Positions 25,568-34,831 of a stretch of 55,128 bases of DNA are shown here, in pieces (the stretch's first letter is position 1; the number at the start of each line of letters is the position of its first letter). The translations under genes were made by a program, and so were the position numbers. The notes under the pieces were generated by a model. It saw nothing but the letters and a program-made list of their open reading frames with translations. It searched no databases and was not told the DNA's origin. This DNA is from an uncultured Paraglaciecola sp. (lineage in GTDB: Bacteria > Pseudomonadota > Gammaproteobacteria > Enterobacterales > Alteromonadaceae), in NCBI RefSeq assembly GCF_913058035.1, contig NZ_CAJXPA010000008.1:1-55128 (forward strand), given 5' to 3'.

Positions 25568-27583
25568 ATGAAACTTAATCCTGGTCAGAACGAAGCTGTA
25601 AATTTTATCTCTGGTCCATGCTTAGTTTTAGCTGGCGCAGGTAGTGGTAAAACTCGCGTGATCACTAATAAAATAGCTTATTTAGTCAGAGAGTGTGAGT
25701 TACCTGCTCGTTATATAGCGGCAGTCACATTCACCAACAAAGCCGCTCGGGAGATGAAAGAGCGAGTGGCGCAGACTCTGGGCAAGAAGGAAGCGCGTGG
25801 TTTAAAAATATCCACATTTCACACTTTTGGTTTGAATATTATTAAGTCTGAAGTTAAAACTTTGGGTTTGAAACCTGGCTTTTCTTTATTCGATAACAAG
25901 GACAGTATGTCGCTGCTCAAGGATTTAACCGAGGTAGAATTTGATGGCGACAAAGAGCTTTTGTCTGGGCTACAGAGTTGTATCTCGAATTGGAAAAACG
26001 ATCTTATTTTGCCAGAAGATTTAAAAAATCGAACTTTATCTCCCAGTGACATTGAGCATGCAGAATTTTACCAGCGCTACTACAATCATCTGCGTGCGTA
26101 TAATGCTCTAGATTTTGACGACCTGATTTTATTACCTACTGTGCTGTTAAAAAATAATGAGGCTGTTAGGAAAAAATGGCAGAACAAAATACGTTATTTG
26201 CTGGTGGACGAATATCAAGATACCAATACCAGTCAATATGAGCTTGTAAGGCTCCTAGTGGGTGAAAGAGCAAGATTTACAGTAGTGGGTGACGACGACC
26301 AATCCATATACTCATGGCGTGGCGCAAGGCCTCAGAACCTAGTGTTGCTACAAAAAGATTTCCCGAAACTAAGAGTCATTAAACTTGAGCAAAACTACCG
26401 TTCGACTGAGCGAATTTTGCACTGCGCCAACATTCTTATCCAGAACAACCCTCATATTTTTGAAAAAAAGTTATTTTCTGAGCTGGGTTATGGTGAGCCT
26501 CTGCAAGTTATTACCGCCAAAAATGAGGATCACGAAGCAGAAAGGGTGGTAGCCGAGTTGATGGCGCACAAGTTTATGCAAGCCACAAAATTTAAAGATT
26601 ATGCAATTTTGTATCGAGGCAACTTTCAATCCCGAGTATTCGAAAAAGTGCTGATGAGTAATCGTATCCCTTATAAAATTAGTGGCGGTATGTCTTTTTT
26701 TGGACGTACTGAAGTAAAAGATATCATGGCTTATTTGCGCTTACTGGTAAACCAAGACGACGACAATGCGCTGTTGCGGGTAATCAATACACCGACCCGT
26801 GGTATTGGGCGAGTAAGTTTAGAAAAGCTTGGTAATTTAGCTAATCTCAATCGTAGTTCTATGTTTGAAGCTGCTTTCGATCCCAATTTACAGGATGTTT
26901 TAACAGGTAAAGCCTTGGTATCAGTAGAGCAATTTAGTCGCTGGATAGTAGAGCTTTCAGACAGAGCAGTCAGAGGTGATGGCATTGCGACTATTCGCGA
27001 GATGATTAAAACCATGGGATATGAAGAATGGTTATACGAGTCTAGTACCAGCCCCAAGGCTGCTGAAATGGGTATGGCAAATATCAGTACTCTGTTTGGC
27101 TGGATTAGCAACATGCTTGAAGGCAGTGAACTAGACCCTCCAATGACATTACAAGAGGTGGTTAATCGCCTTATTCTTCGTGATATGATGGAGCGTGGTG
27201 AAGATAGTGAAGAGACAGATCAAGTTCAATTAATGACCTTACACGCGTCAAAAGGGTTAGAGTTTCCTTATGTATTTATAGTGGGTATGGAAGAAGGATT
27301 AATACCCCACCAAAGCAGCATTGACGAAGACAATATCGACGAAGAAAGACGTTTAGCTTATGTGGGTATCACTCGTGCGCAAAAAGTATTGTTTATGACG
27401 TTAGTTAAAGAAAGACGTCAATACGGTGAGGTGAGTAATCCCGAGCCTAGTCGATTTTTGCACGAATTACCACAAGATGATTTAGTGTGGGAACACAAGA
27501 AGCCAAAAGTATCAGCACAAGAACGTCAGCAGAAATCTCAAGTGGGGATTGCTAACTTAAGGGATATGATGAAGAAGAGTTAA
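25568..27583 (+). CDS. rep: ATP-dependent DNA helicase Rep
   Basis: 671 aa, normal for Rep. SF1A 3'-5' helicase that clears proteins ahead of the replication fork and assists restart. Walker [11 protein letters not shown], motif Ia [11 protein letters not shown], Walker [11 protein letters not shown], motif [17 protein letters not shown], motif [12 protein letters not shown], motif [17 protein letters not shown] and motif [14 protein letters not shown] are all present. Rep rather than UvrD is indicated by length and by the DILLPED/NYEEWLYE-type 2B region. Ends 4 nt from the stop of the convergent GAF-GGDEF-EAL gene. Confidence 0.96.
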   Translation: MKLNPGQNEAVNFISGPCLVLAGAGSGKTRVITNKIAYLVRECELPARYIAAVTFTNKAAREMKERVAQTLGKKEARGLKISTFHTFGLNIIKSEVKTLGLKPGFSLFDNKDSMSLLKDLTEVEFDGDKELLSGLQSCISNWKNDLILPEDLKNRTLSPSDIEHAEFYQRYYNHLRAYNALDFDDLILLPTVLLKNNEAVRKKWQNKIRYLLVDEYQDTNTSQYELVRLLVGERARFTVVGDDDQSIYSWRGARPQNLVLLQKDFPKLRVIKLEQNYRSTERILHCANILIQNNPHIFEKKLFSELGYGEPLQVITAKNEDHEAERVVAELMAHKFMQATKFKDYAILYRGNFQSRVFEKVLMSNRIPYKISGGMSFFGRTEVKDIMAYLRLLVNQDDDNALLRVINTPTRGIGRVSLEKLGNLANLNRSSMFEAAFDPNLQDVLTGKALVSVEQFSRWIVELSDRAVRGDGIATIREMIKTMGYEEWLYESSTSPKAAEMGMANISTLFGWISNMLEGSELDPPMTLQEVVNRLILRDMMERGEDSEETDQVQLMTLHASKGLEFPYVFIVGMEEGLIPHQSSIDEDNIDEERRLAYVGITRAQKVLFMTLVKERRQYGEVSNPEPSRFLHELPQDDLVWEHKKPKVSAQERQQKSQVGIANLRDMMKKS

Positions 27584-27587
27584 TCAC

Positions 27588-30176
27588 TTACCATTTTAAT
27601 TTTTTTGCTTTCTGTAAGTACTTACCTTGGCCAAACTCGCAGCCAGCATCTATTAACGCCTTATACTGTTCTGCGGAATCTATGCCTTCAGCAATCAACT
27701 TAAACTTCAAATGCCCCGAAATAGATAAAACAGACTGAATTAATTTCAAATTACGCTCAGAATAAGGCAGGGATTTGATAAAAGAATGATCCACTTTGAC
27801 GTAATCAAAAGGGTATGAGTATAAATAACTCAAAGAAGCTAAACCACTGCCAAAGTTATCTAATACTAATGTAATCCCCGCGCGCTTTAATATTTTAATT
27901 GTGGGCAAGAAAAACTCGGAACGACGATTTAGGGAACTTTCATCAAACTCGATAATTAATTTTTTAGGGTTAACCCCCGCTTCTTTTATTTGTTCAATTA
28001 ATTGTATCGCTAGAGATATTTGCGTGAGGTGGTGGATGGATAAGTTGATCGCAATACGTTTATTCTGGTCAGTCCCATTGAGTTGCCAATATTGTAATAC
28101 TTCACAGGCTTTTGTCAGCATGTACTTATCCATTTCTGCAGTGAAACCGAACTGTTCAGCAATTTGCCAATACTGTTTGCGTTTGATTTTACCTATTCTT
28201 GAATGCTCCCAACGAACGTAATACTCTGTGTATATTGTCTCTTGATTAGTAAGATTAAAAATTGGCTGTGAATAAATTTCAAATGTCTTAGCTTTAAGTG
28301 TTTTTCTAAACTCGTCTTCAATTTCCAATTCTTCGAGTAGCTGTTTCCTCATCGTCTTATCGAAGACGACATAACGTCCACGGCCTAATGACTTGGCTTG
28401 ATACATGGCTGCATCAGAATCTCGTAAGACTTCGTCAGTTGTTTGATATCCACTTTCAATAAAGGCGATGCCTATACTGGCACCTGAATACATATCTTTA
28501 TTTTCGATCCTAAAGGGTTTGGCAATAAAACTGATGATACGCGCAGATATTTCTTCAACATCGGTAGGGGAGTCAAAATTGTCAAACAATACAACGAATT
28601 CATCCCCACCTAATCGCGCAAGTAAATCATGCCCACGGATACAGGAGTTTATTCGAATAGCGACCTCTTTTAAAAATTGGTCTCCAGCCATATGGCCTAA
28701 TGAATCATTAATTTGCTTGAATCTGTCTAAATCGATAAATATTACTGCATAATTACTTTTGGTATAACGTTGTTTGCTGGCTAGAGCCAGCTTGAGACGA
28801 CGATTAAATAAAACACGATTTGCCAAGCCTGTTAGCGAATCATGTTGTGCGTCATATTCGAGTTGTTGTTGTGCCTGTAAGCGCTCTTCAATTTGTTTTT
28901 GTAAAAACAGATTAGTGCTATTTAGCTCTTCTGTTCGCTCTTGAACTTCTTTTGAAAGTTTTTGATTATAAGCTTTAATAGCATCGGTGGACTGTTTACG
29001 GCTTAAAGCCACAGCAATGTGATGAGAAACAAAACGTAAAAATTCAAGATCTTTAACGTTATATTGTTTTTTTTTGTTGTAACTTTGAACGGCTATAACG
29101 CCACAAATTTCACCGTCTAAGACAAGTGGCGATCCAATCCATGAATCCATCTTCTGGAACTTGCTTTCAGCCAAATTTATAGAAAGCTCATTGGCTTCAG
29201 TTAAATGTTGCACTCTAGCACCGTCTAAAAGTTCAGCCCTACCATGCCTAATAACATATTCGGTTAGGCCTAAACCCATTGGACGAGGTTCAATCTTAGA
29301 TTGTATTTCGTCTTTATAATAAGGAAAGTGTAAAGTTTGTTTGGCATTATCAACTATTGCAACATAACAGTTAGGTGCACCAATTAAACGCGACAAGATG
29401 TCATGAATAGACGAATAAAAATCATACATGCCTCCTTCAGCTGATGCTGAGAGCTCGGATATTTCAAACAACGCTTGTTGTAAGGATTCTACTTTCTGTC
29501 TTTCAATGATTTCTTCTTGTAACTCATCGTTGATTTGTCTTAATTGTCTTGTGCGCTGGCGAATAGATTTTTCAGTTATTTCTCGACTCTTAACTCTATC
29601 GACAGAGTTGACTATGTGCTGAGAAACAAAAAGTAATATTTCCAAATCTTCCTGACCGTAACGAATTGATTCATCGTAGCTCTGAACAACCATTGCACCT
29701 ATTACTTGCAAACCTCGTTTTAGAGGTACACCAATCCAATCAATAGGGTTGGCGCCTAAATCTTTAACTGATATATCAGCAAGTTTTTGTTGATAAGTCT
29801 CTTTGGTTAAAAATAAATGATTACCGGTGCGTAATATGTAACCAGTGATGCTATTTTTTAGATCGTCAGCTGAGACCTTCGAAACCACTTGTTCGTCATA
29901 TTCATCAATAAAATAGGCAAAATCAATGATTTCATTTTCTTCTTCATAAAAGGCTACAAAGAAGTTTTTAGCGGGCATTAATTGACCAATTATGTCATGA
30001 ATTGCTGGATAAAGACTGGATAACTCACTGATTGAGCTAGCTAACTCTGAAATATCAAATAGTGATTTCTGAATTGATTCAGAATGCTTATATTTTTGTG
30101 TGATCTTCTGCAATTGAGGGACAAGCTCTCGAAGCTCCTCTAAAGAAAGTTGATTGGGGTTACTTTTCGATGTCAT
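27588..30176 (-). CDS. Soluble GAF-GAF-GGDEF-EAL protein with degenerate EAL domain
   Basis: 862 aa, no signal peptide or membrane helix. Two GAF-type sensor domains (~45-190 and ~235-400; both contain LFDISELA/LFEISELS-type starts and the SWIGSPLVLDGEICGVIAVQ pattern), each followed by coiled coil. GGDEF domain ~435-600 is intact (DSLTGLANRVLF, RLGGDEFVVLF) with an RGHD inhibitory site. The EAL domain is eroded: the EAL position reads TEYYVRW and the DDFGTG position reads DNFGSG, while VDHSFI and EGIDS remain. I infer a cyclase whose EAL half binds c-di-GMP or is regulatory. ATG at 30176. Convergent with rep. Confidence 0.88.
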   Translation of the reverse strand: MTSKSNPNQLSLEELRELVPQLQKITQKYKHSESIQKSLFDISELASSISELSSLYPAIHDIIGQLMPAKNFFVAFYEEENEIIDFAYFIDEYDEQVVSKVSADDLKNSITGYILRTGNHLFLTKETYQQKLADISVKDLGANPIDWIGVPLKRGLQVIGAMVVQSYDESIRYGQEDLEILLFVSQHIVNSVDRVKSREITEKSIRQRTRQLRQINDELQEEIIERQKVESLQQALFEISELSASAEGGMYDFYSSIHDILSRLIGAPNCYVAIVDNAKQTLHFPYYKDEIQSKIEPRPMGLGLTEYVIRHGRAELLDGARVQHLTEANELSINLAESKFQKMDSWIGSPLVLDGEICGVIAVQSYNKKKQYNVKDLEFLRFVSHHIAVALSRKQSTDAIKAYNQKLSKEVQERTEELNSTNLFLQKQIEERLQAQQQLEYDAQHDSLTGLANRVLFNRRLKLALASKQRYTKSNYAVIFIDLDRFKQINDSLGHMAGDQFLKEVAIRINSCIRGHDLLARLGGDEFVVLFDNFDSPTDVEEISARIISFIAKPFRIENKDMYSGASIGIAFIESGYQTTDEVLRDSDAAMYQAKSLGRGRYVVFDKTMRKQLLEELEIEDEFRKTLKAKTFEIYSQPIFNLTNQETIYTEYYVRWEHSRIGKIKRKQYWQIAEQFGFTAEMDKYMLTKACEVLQYWQLNGTDQNKRIAINLSIHHLTQISLAIQLIEQIKEAGVNPKKLIIEFDESSLNRRSEFFLPTIKILKRAGITLVLDNFGSGLASLSYLYSYPFDYVKVDHSFIKSLPYSERNLKLIQSVLSISGHLKFKLIAEGIDSAEQYKALIDAGCEFGQGKYLQKAKKLKW

Positions 30177-30250
30177 CAGTTAACAAATGATTCTTTGATT
30201 TAATGCAATTGCAGAAATATTATTAACAAAACTAAACTATTCATACTAAA

Positions 30251-30275
30251 AAAACCACCCTGAAGTGGTTTTTTT
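30251..30275. terminator. Bidirectional terminator between c5 gene and its surroundings
   Basis: A-run, stem ACCAC (30254-30258) / GTGGT (30265-30269) with loop CCTGAA, then a T-run of seven, giving U-tracts on both strands. It lies downstream of the cytochrome c5 gene (minus strand) and upstream of the GGDEF-EAL gene. Confidence 0.8.
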
Positions 30276-30304
30276 AGTCAAACAATTAATCTGTAGTTCT
30301 TAAA

Positions 30305-30696
30305 CTATATACCTTCAATCATATGTTCGATTGCAGCCTTGATGTCATCATTTGAACAATCACCACAGGTACCCATCGGTGGCATAGCACCTATACCATT
30401 AATTGCATTTTGCCATACTGTGTCAAACCCCTTTGTCATTCGTGAGTCCCATCAGCAACGTCTTGAAATTTAGGCGCATTTAAAACACCAACACTGTGGC
30501 ATGCAACACAGGCTTTAGTGTAAATTTCTGAACCTGACCTCGGTCCTGAAGCCATCGTGGCTTTGGCACCCGCTACGTGTACTTTACCAACAGGTTGAAT
30601 GCGAGCCCTAATATCATCTTCGCTCATTTCTTGTGCTTGCACCGCCAAGATGCTGAAGACACCCATAAAAATACATAAAAAGGCTTTAAATTTCAC
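30305..30696 (-). pseudogene. Cytochrome c5 gene with a single-base frameshift
   Basis: Small periplasmic monohaem cytochrome c. GTG at 30696 has a GGAGAG ribosome-binding site and starts a signal peptide ending near AVQAQ. The haem motif CVACH is intact (SEIYTKACVACHSVGVLNAP). Frame 1 then reaches a premature stop (QDVADGTHE). One frame over, the remaining sequence continues perfectly: DSRMTKGFDTVWQNAINGIG, AMPPMGTCGDCSND, DDIKAAIEHMIEGI and a stop at 30305. The Met ligand (AMPPMG) and the CxxC disulfide lie in the shifted part. Restoring one base near 30452-30456 rebuilds a full ~130-aa cytochrome c5. With only one lesion, a sequencing or assembly error is as likely as real inactivation. 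Confidence 0.88.
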
Positions 30697-30928
30697 AAAA
30701 CTCTCCAAATCAGGTTTTATTTACCCAAAAAAACTGGGACGGATTATAACTACTAATATTGTGTGAACAACTATTTAACTAACAAATCTAATAAAAATTG
30801 TGTTTTATATTGCAACAAAACGATTTTTGATTACTAGTAAAGTAGCAGGTTCATACTAGTTTGATCCAATTAACTTTTTTAGATGTTAATATCCATGTGT
30901 AGTAAAAATTCTCCTGAAGGGATCAGTA

Positions 30929-32059
30929 ATGATAACAATAACGCGTTTTTTGAGCTTAATCGGTTATGTTGTTTTAATCGGCACAGCCTTCTCACAACAA
31001 GCAAAAACACCTATCCTAGACAACACTCAATCTTATGAATACCAGTTATTAACTAAGGGGGTAGATATTCCTTGGGGAATGGCTTGGCTAGATGTAAAAA
31101 CCATATTGGTAACAGATCGCAAAGGTGAACTGCGGATTATTAGTAATGGCATATTATTAAATGAAAAAGTGACAGGCTTACCAAAAATATTTGCTGAAGG
31201 TCAAGGTGGCCTACTGGATGTTGTGGTAGATCCCAATTACGCTCAAAATAATATAATATATTTTTCTTATTCTGGCCTAGAAGGCGAGGGTGAGGGTGCA
31301 CATACATCAGTAATGCGTGCTAAATTACAAAATTTTAGACTAATCGAACAAACTTTAATCTTTGAAGGTAGTCCTAACACAAAAAAAGGCCAACATTATG
31401 GTAGTCGCCTTGCATTCGATAAAAATGGTTATTTGTATATTTCTAGTGGCGACCGAGGAAACCGAGACGTTAATCCGCAACGCTTAGACCGAGATGCAGG
31501 TAAAATTCACAGAATTAACAGCGACGGAAGTATCCCTACAAGCAATCCATTTGTTGCACGAAAAGACGCAAACTCTTCTATATACTCATATGGTCACCGA
31601 AATCCACAAGGTATGGCAAGACATCCAGTAACAGGTGATATTTGGATTCATGAACATGGCCCTAAAGGTGGCGATGAAATCAATATAATCCAAAAAGGAG
31701 CAAATTATGGTTGGCCAGTGATCAGTTACGGGATCAATTATAGTGGTTCGTCTTTTACTGAACTGACTCAAAAAGAAGGCATGCAGCAACCTGCTTGGTA
31801 TTGGGTGCCGTCAATTGCACCATCAGGTATGACATTTGTCACTAGTGATTTATATCCAGATTTAAAAGGCAAAATAATAGTAGGTTCGTTAAAGTTTGCC
31901 TACTTAGTTGCATTAATGTTGGATGGTGACAAAGTCATTAGTCAAGAAATCCTATTTCCCGGAATAGGACGCGTTCGCAATGTTGTGCAAGGTGCAGATG
32001 GATTTATATATGTTGCCACAGACGGTTCGGGCATATTTAAGATAGTGCCCAGTAAATAA
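30929..32059 (+). CDS. Exported PQQ-dependent sugar dehydrogenase family protein (Asd/YliI-like)
   Basis: 376 aa. Signal peptide (MITITRFLSLIGYVVLIGTA, cleavage near AFS-QQ) followed by a six-bladed beta-propeller of the glucose/sorbosone dehydrogenase family: IPWGMAWLDVKTILVTDRKG, EGQGGLLDVVVDP, GSRLAFDKNGYLYISSGDRG, SYGHRNPQGMARHPVTGDIW, HEHGPKGGDEIN and NYGWPVISYG. These periplasmic enzymes oxidise aldose sugars with PQQ; substrate and cofactor supply are not shown here (no pqq genes in the window). ATG at 30929 with GAAGGG upstream. Stands alone, divergent from cytochrome c5, a conceivable electron acceptor, though the pairing is inference. Confidence 0.9.
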   Translation: MITITRFLSLIGYVVLIGTAFSQQAKTPILDNTQSYEYQLLTKGVDIPWGMAWLDVKTILVTDRKGELRIISNGILLNEKVTGLPKIFAEGQGGLLDVVVDPNYAQNNIIYFSYSGLEGEGEGAHTSVMRAKLQNFRLIEQTLIFEGSPNTKKGQHYGSRLAFDKNGYLYISSGDRGNRDVNPQRLDRDAGKIHRINSDGSIPTSNPFVARKDANSSIYSYGHRNPQGMARHPVTGDIWIHEHGPKGGDEINIIQKGANYGWPVISYGINYSGSSFTELTQKEGMQQPAWYWVPSIAPSGMTFVTSDLYPDLKGKIIVGSLKFAYLVALMLDGDKVISQEILFPGIGRVRNVVQGADGFIYVATDGSGIFKIVPSK

Positions 32060-32251
32060 TCTTAGCTTGAAATAGGTGTTGGTATTACTTATACCAATTT
32101 GGGCGTCTACAAACTTTATTTGCGACTTCTTTACATCTGTATAGCTCAGCTAATCTCACATAAATTTATAGACATGAGTTTGCAGCTATGCATTCTGTAA
32201 TATAGAAGAATCGAAGTGTTGCTAATATTTAATTTGTGTTCGACAAGTTGA

Positions 32252-33511
32252 CTAAGGCAATTCAGGCGAAAACAATTCGCGGATATTGGGAAGGTATTTT
32301 TCTGCACTCCCTGTGTTAAAACACACAATGCTTTGGTTAGTGTCGACTAATCCAAGTAATTTGGCCTGTGCTAATGCTGCTACCGTTGCCGCACCCTCTG
32401 GGCTTATCCATATTCCAAATTTTTGATATAAGCCCTTAACATGCAGCGCAATTTGGTCTTCGCTTACCGAAATTGCGCCACCATTGCTTTGACGAATAAT
32501 TCGTAATACTGCTTTGTGGCCAACACCACCTGGCACGTTTATCCCGGTGGCAATAGTCAGACCGCCATCAGTAGCAATGGTGTCTTCTAAACCTTGTTGA
32601 AAAGCGCTGACCACAGGTGCATTAACTGTGCTTTGTATGGCAATTATTTTTGGACGGTGTGAACCAATAATGCCAAGTTCCTCTAATTCATCAAAGGCTT
32701 TCCACATACCAAGAATACCCGTTCCACCCCCGGTAGGGTAAAGTATCGCGTCTGGTAGTGACCATTGTGGTTTGAATTTGGGCCAAGGCTCTGCCAGTTC
32801 CAACCCCATGGTTTTTTTACCTTCGATACGCCAGCCCGGCTCTTGAAAAGTTGCACAGTTAAAATAACCTTCAGGTAAATATTTTTGTTTCATTAACGCG
32901 CCGGCTTCACGAATAGTGCCTTTGACAAGATCGAGGCTGATGCCGTCATGTTTAAGACTGTAGGCGGCCACCTTTCCCATTATTGGCATAGGTGTGTCAT
33001 CGGGCATGATCACCGCAACATCAAGATCATTGGCTACACCATATTCGGAAAGTGAGTCACCTGCATTACCCTGAGTTGGAACTGCCAACGATGATAAACC
33101 GTAATAACGTGCCATAGTGACTACTACTGACATACCACGATCTTTGAAACTACCTGTTGGATTAGCGCCATAACCTGCATAGGGTTGGCCCTCATCTTTT
33201 AGATAAACCTGCAAATTTAACTCAGAACAAGTGAGATACTGGCTAACATCAATTATGGGTGTATATCCTTCACCCAGTGAACAAACGCTATCTGGATCAG
33301 TGCTGATGTCAAAGGGTAGCAGTGGACCAAAACGCCACATGTTTTTCACATGTGGCTGATACCAGGTCATTGATGGATAATCCCGGGTAATAGCTGCAAT
33401 ATTCACCATCATCTTCACTGGTCGACCATCGTCTTCACATAAGTTCATAGGGGTGTCAGTCTTATAAGTCCTGCCACACTCAGTGCATTGATAGTGTTTT
33501 ATATACTTCAT
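32252..33511 (-). CDS. Threonine synthase (zinc-ribbon type, PLP-dependent)
   Basis: 419 aa. Fold-type II PLP enzyme converting O-phosphohomoserine to threonine. An N-terminal zinc-ribbon-like segment (YQCTECGRTYKTDTPMNLCE, with three Cys) precedes the catalytic domain. The PLP lysine motif is GANPTGSFKDRGMS, the phosphate-binding loop PTGGGTGILGMW, and the SerThr dehydratase-like body PTQGNAGDSLSEYG. It belongs to the branch distinct from E. coli ThrC and is not in a thrABC operon, so another function (a threonine synthase-like paralogue) is possible. ATG at 33511. About 190 nt of spacer separates it from the convergent sugar dehydrogenase gene. Confidence 0.85.
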   Translation of the reverse strand: MKYIKHYQCTECGRTYKTDTPMNLCEDDGRPVKMMVNIAAITRDYPSMTWYQPHVKNMWRFGPLLPFDISTDPDSVCSLGEGYTPIIDVSQYLTCSELNLQVYLKDEGQPYAGYGANPTGSFKDRGMSVVVTMARYYGLSSLAVPTQGNAGDSLSEYGVANDLDVAVIMPDDTPMPIMGKVAAYSLKHDGISLDLVKGTIREAGALMKQKYLPEGYFNCATFQEPGWRIEGKKTMGLELAEPWPKFKPQWSLPDAILYPTGGGTGILGMWKAFDELEELGIIGSHRPKIIAIQSTVNAPVVSAFQQGLEDTIATDGGLTIATGINVPGGVGHKAVLRIIRQSNGGAISVSEDQIALHVKGLYQKFGIWISPEGAATVAALAQAKLLGLVDTNQSIVCFNTGSAEKYLPNIRELFSPELP

Positions 33512-34247
33512 TGCTATAGCCTTATATTTTGGGATCTAATGTAACGCACACTTAGTCTCAATCCAAACAGCTAATCAGGATGTTAATGATATAAAAAAAC
33601 AAATATAGTGGTGTTTCAATCGAAAGCTAGGTATTGGCTAGTGGGGTGTTAATTGTAAGTTTGTATATTAAATTGATCATCAGGCGATAGTATAAAACAC
33701 TCATCATTACAGATAAGGTGTTGTATACGCTGTGTAGCAGACTCATTTCTATCTATGGTTCAATGGTAAGAGTTCACCGATTATCAACTCATCTATGGGG
33801 TGGGCTAAAAAGTCACACCTTGAGATGAGATAATGTTGTTTAACTATGCGGATGTTCCAGTTAATGGGCCTATCTTAATTTTAACTTACGTATCGGTTGA
33901 TACTAGAACACGCAGCAACTACCAAGTAGATCATGGTTTTTATACATATAATCTGTTCAAATTATTTTTTTAAGACAATGTGCTGACTCAGTCATACTCT
34001 AAATTAAAACCAAGTTCAGATTCTGTTTTCAACGTTCATCGAATGGTGCAGACAATATCTTATATTTAGGCGTCTCTGAGAGCCCGATACCAGAAAGCGC
34101 TTTATCGTTTTCTTCTTGTCAAAATGATATTGCAGCTTGTCAGCCATTAATACTGTAGGGAGTGAAACCTTTCAATGCCTTGTTGTCACTTACGAAACTA
34201 ATTGATACCCGTTAATGCTGTAACGGCTTGGTATATTAGAAACTAAA
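33512..34247. other. Gene-free region between threonine synthase and tRNA-Phe
   Basis: About 740 nt, AT-rich, stops in all frames; no recognisable gene, repeat or mobile-element end. It would hold the promoter of the threonine synthase gene at its left edge; no clear -35/-10 pair is obvious. Confidence 0.35.
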
Positions 34248-34273
34248 AAGCCCCACAATAAATTGTAGGGCTT
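34248..34273 (-). terminator. Terminator downstream of tRNA-Phe
   Basis: 12-bp stem with one mismatch: AAGCCCCACAAT (34248-34259) / ATTGTAGGGCTT (34262-34273). On the minus strand it is followed by TTTTTAG, directly after the tRNA 3' end. Confidence 0.8.
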
Positions 34274-34282
34274 CTAGAATAA

Positions 34283-34358
34283 TGGTGCCCAGACTCGGAA
34301 TCGAACCAAGGACACGAGGATTTTCAATCCTCTGCTCTACCAACTGAGCTATCTGGGC
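34283..34358 (-). tRNA. tRNA-Phe (GAA anticodon)
   Basis: 76 nt including an encoded CCA end. Minus-strand 5' end GCCCAGA pairs with TCTGGGC, giving a full acceptor stem. D-arm AGCTCAGTTGGTAGAGC, anticodon stem-loop GAGGATTGAAAATCCTC with anticodon GAA, and T-arm GGTTCGATTCC are all canonical. Preceded on the same strand by a consensus-like promoter and followed by a terminator, so it is a single-gene transcription unit. Confidence 0.97.
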
Positions 34359-34406
34359 ATCAACTTAAGTTGTCTTCTTAGACCGCTTGTCTCGTTGAAG
34401 GAGCGT

Positions 34407-34435
34407 ATTAAACGGATTTAGCGCTTTTAAGTCAA
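34407..34435 (-). promoter_or_regulatory. Sigma-70 promoter for tRNA-Phe
   Basis: On the minus strand TTGACT (34435-34430) and TTTAAT (34412-34407) are 17 nt apart and about 50 nt before the tRNA. TAATAC, overlapping the -10 box, is an alternative with a longer spacer. Confidence 0.6.
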
Positions 34436-34534
34436 CCCCTTTTTAGGGAATTTTTGCAGATTGGTTATAGATTGCGCAAATTCGCCACTTAATCGGCTCT
34501 GTTCACGCAAATATTACTTTATAACTCGTTGATT

Positions 34535-34807
34535 CTAGCTTTTTGGTGGCACATAACCTTCGATATCTGGTTCTTTACCCTCAAATAAATAGCCTTGCAT
34601 TTGAGCCTCTAAGAATTGCCTTGCAGTAGGTTCCATCATATTAAGTTTATTTTCATTGATTAGCATGGTTTGCTTCTTCTGCCATTCAGTCCATGCTTCT
34701 TTGCAAATATTGTCGAAGATCTTCTTACCTAACTCACCAGGATAGAGTTGGAAATCTAGACCATCGGCCTCTTTTTGTAAACGTTGACAAAATACTGTTC
34801 TGCTCAT
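34535..34807 (-). CDS. yggX: Probable Fe(2+)-trafficking protein YggX
   Basis: 90 aa, the family length. Cytosolic protein linked to iron handling and protection of Fe-S clusters from oxidation. Conserved features: [10 protein letters not shown] with the key Cys7, [34 protein letters not shown] and [20 protein letters not shown] at 34807, 24 nt after mutY on the same strand; mutY-yggX is a conserved pair and mutY is itself a 4Fe-4S enzyme, which fits. Confidence 0.96.
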   Translation of the reverse strand: MSRTVFCQRLQKEADGLDFQLYPGELGKKIFDNICKEAWTEWQKKQTMLINENKLNMMEPTARQFLEAQMQGYLFEGKEPDIEGYVPPKS

Positions 34808-34831
34808 AATGCTCCTGACTAAACTGAATAA

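Noticed and set aside
32060..32251. REP-like element with GGTATTACTTATACC symmetry
   Set aside because: Only one short, imperfect copy was noticed; not enough to claim a repeat family.
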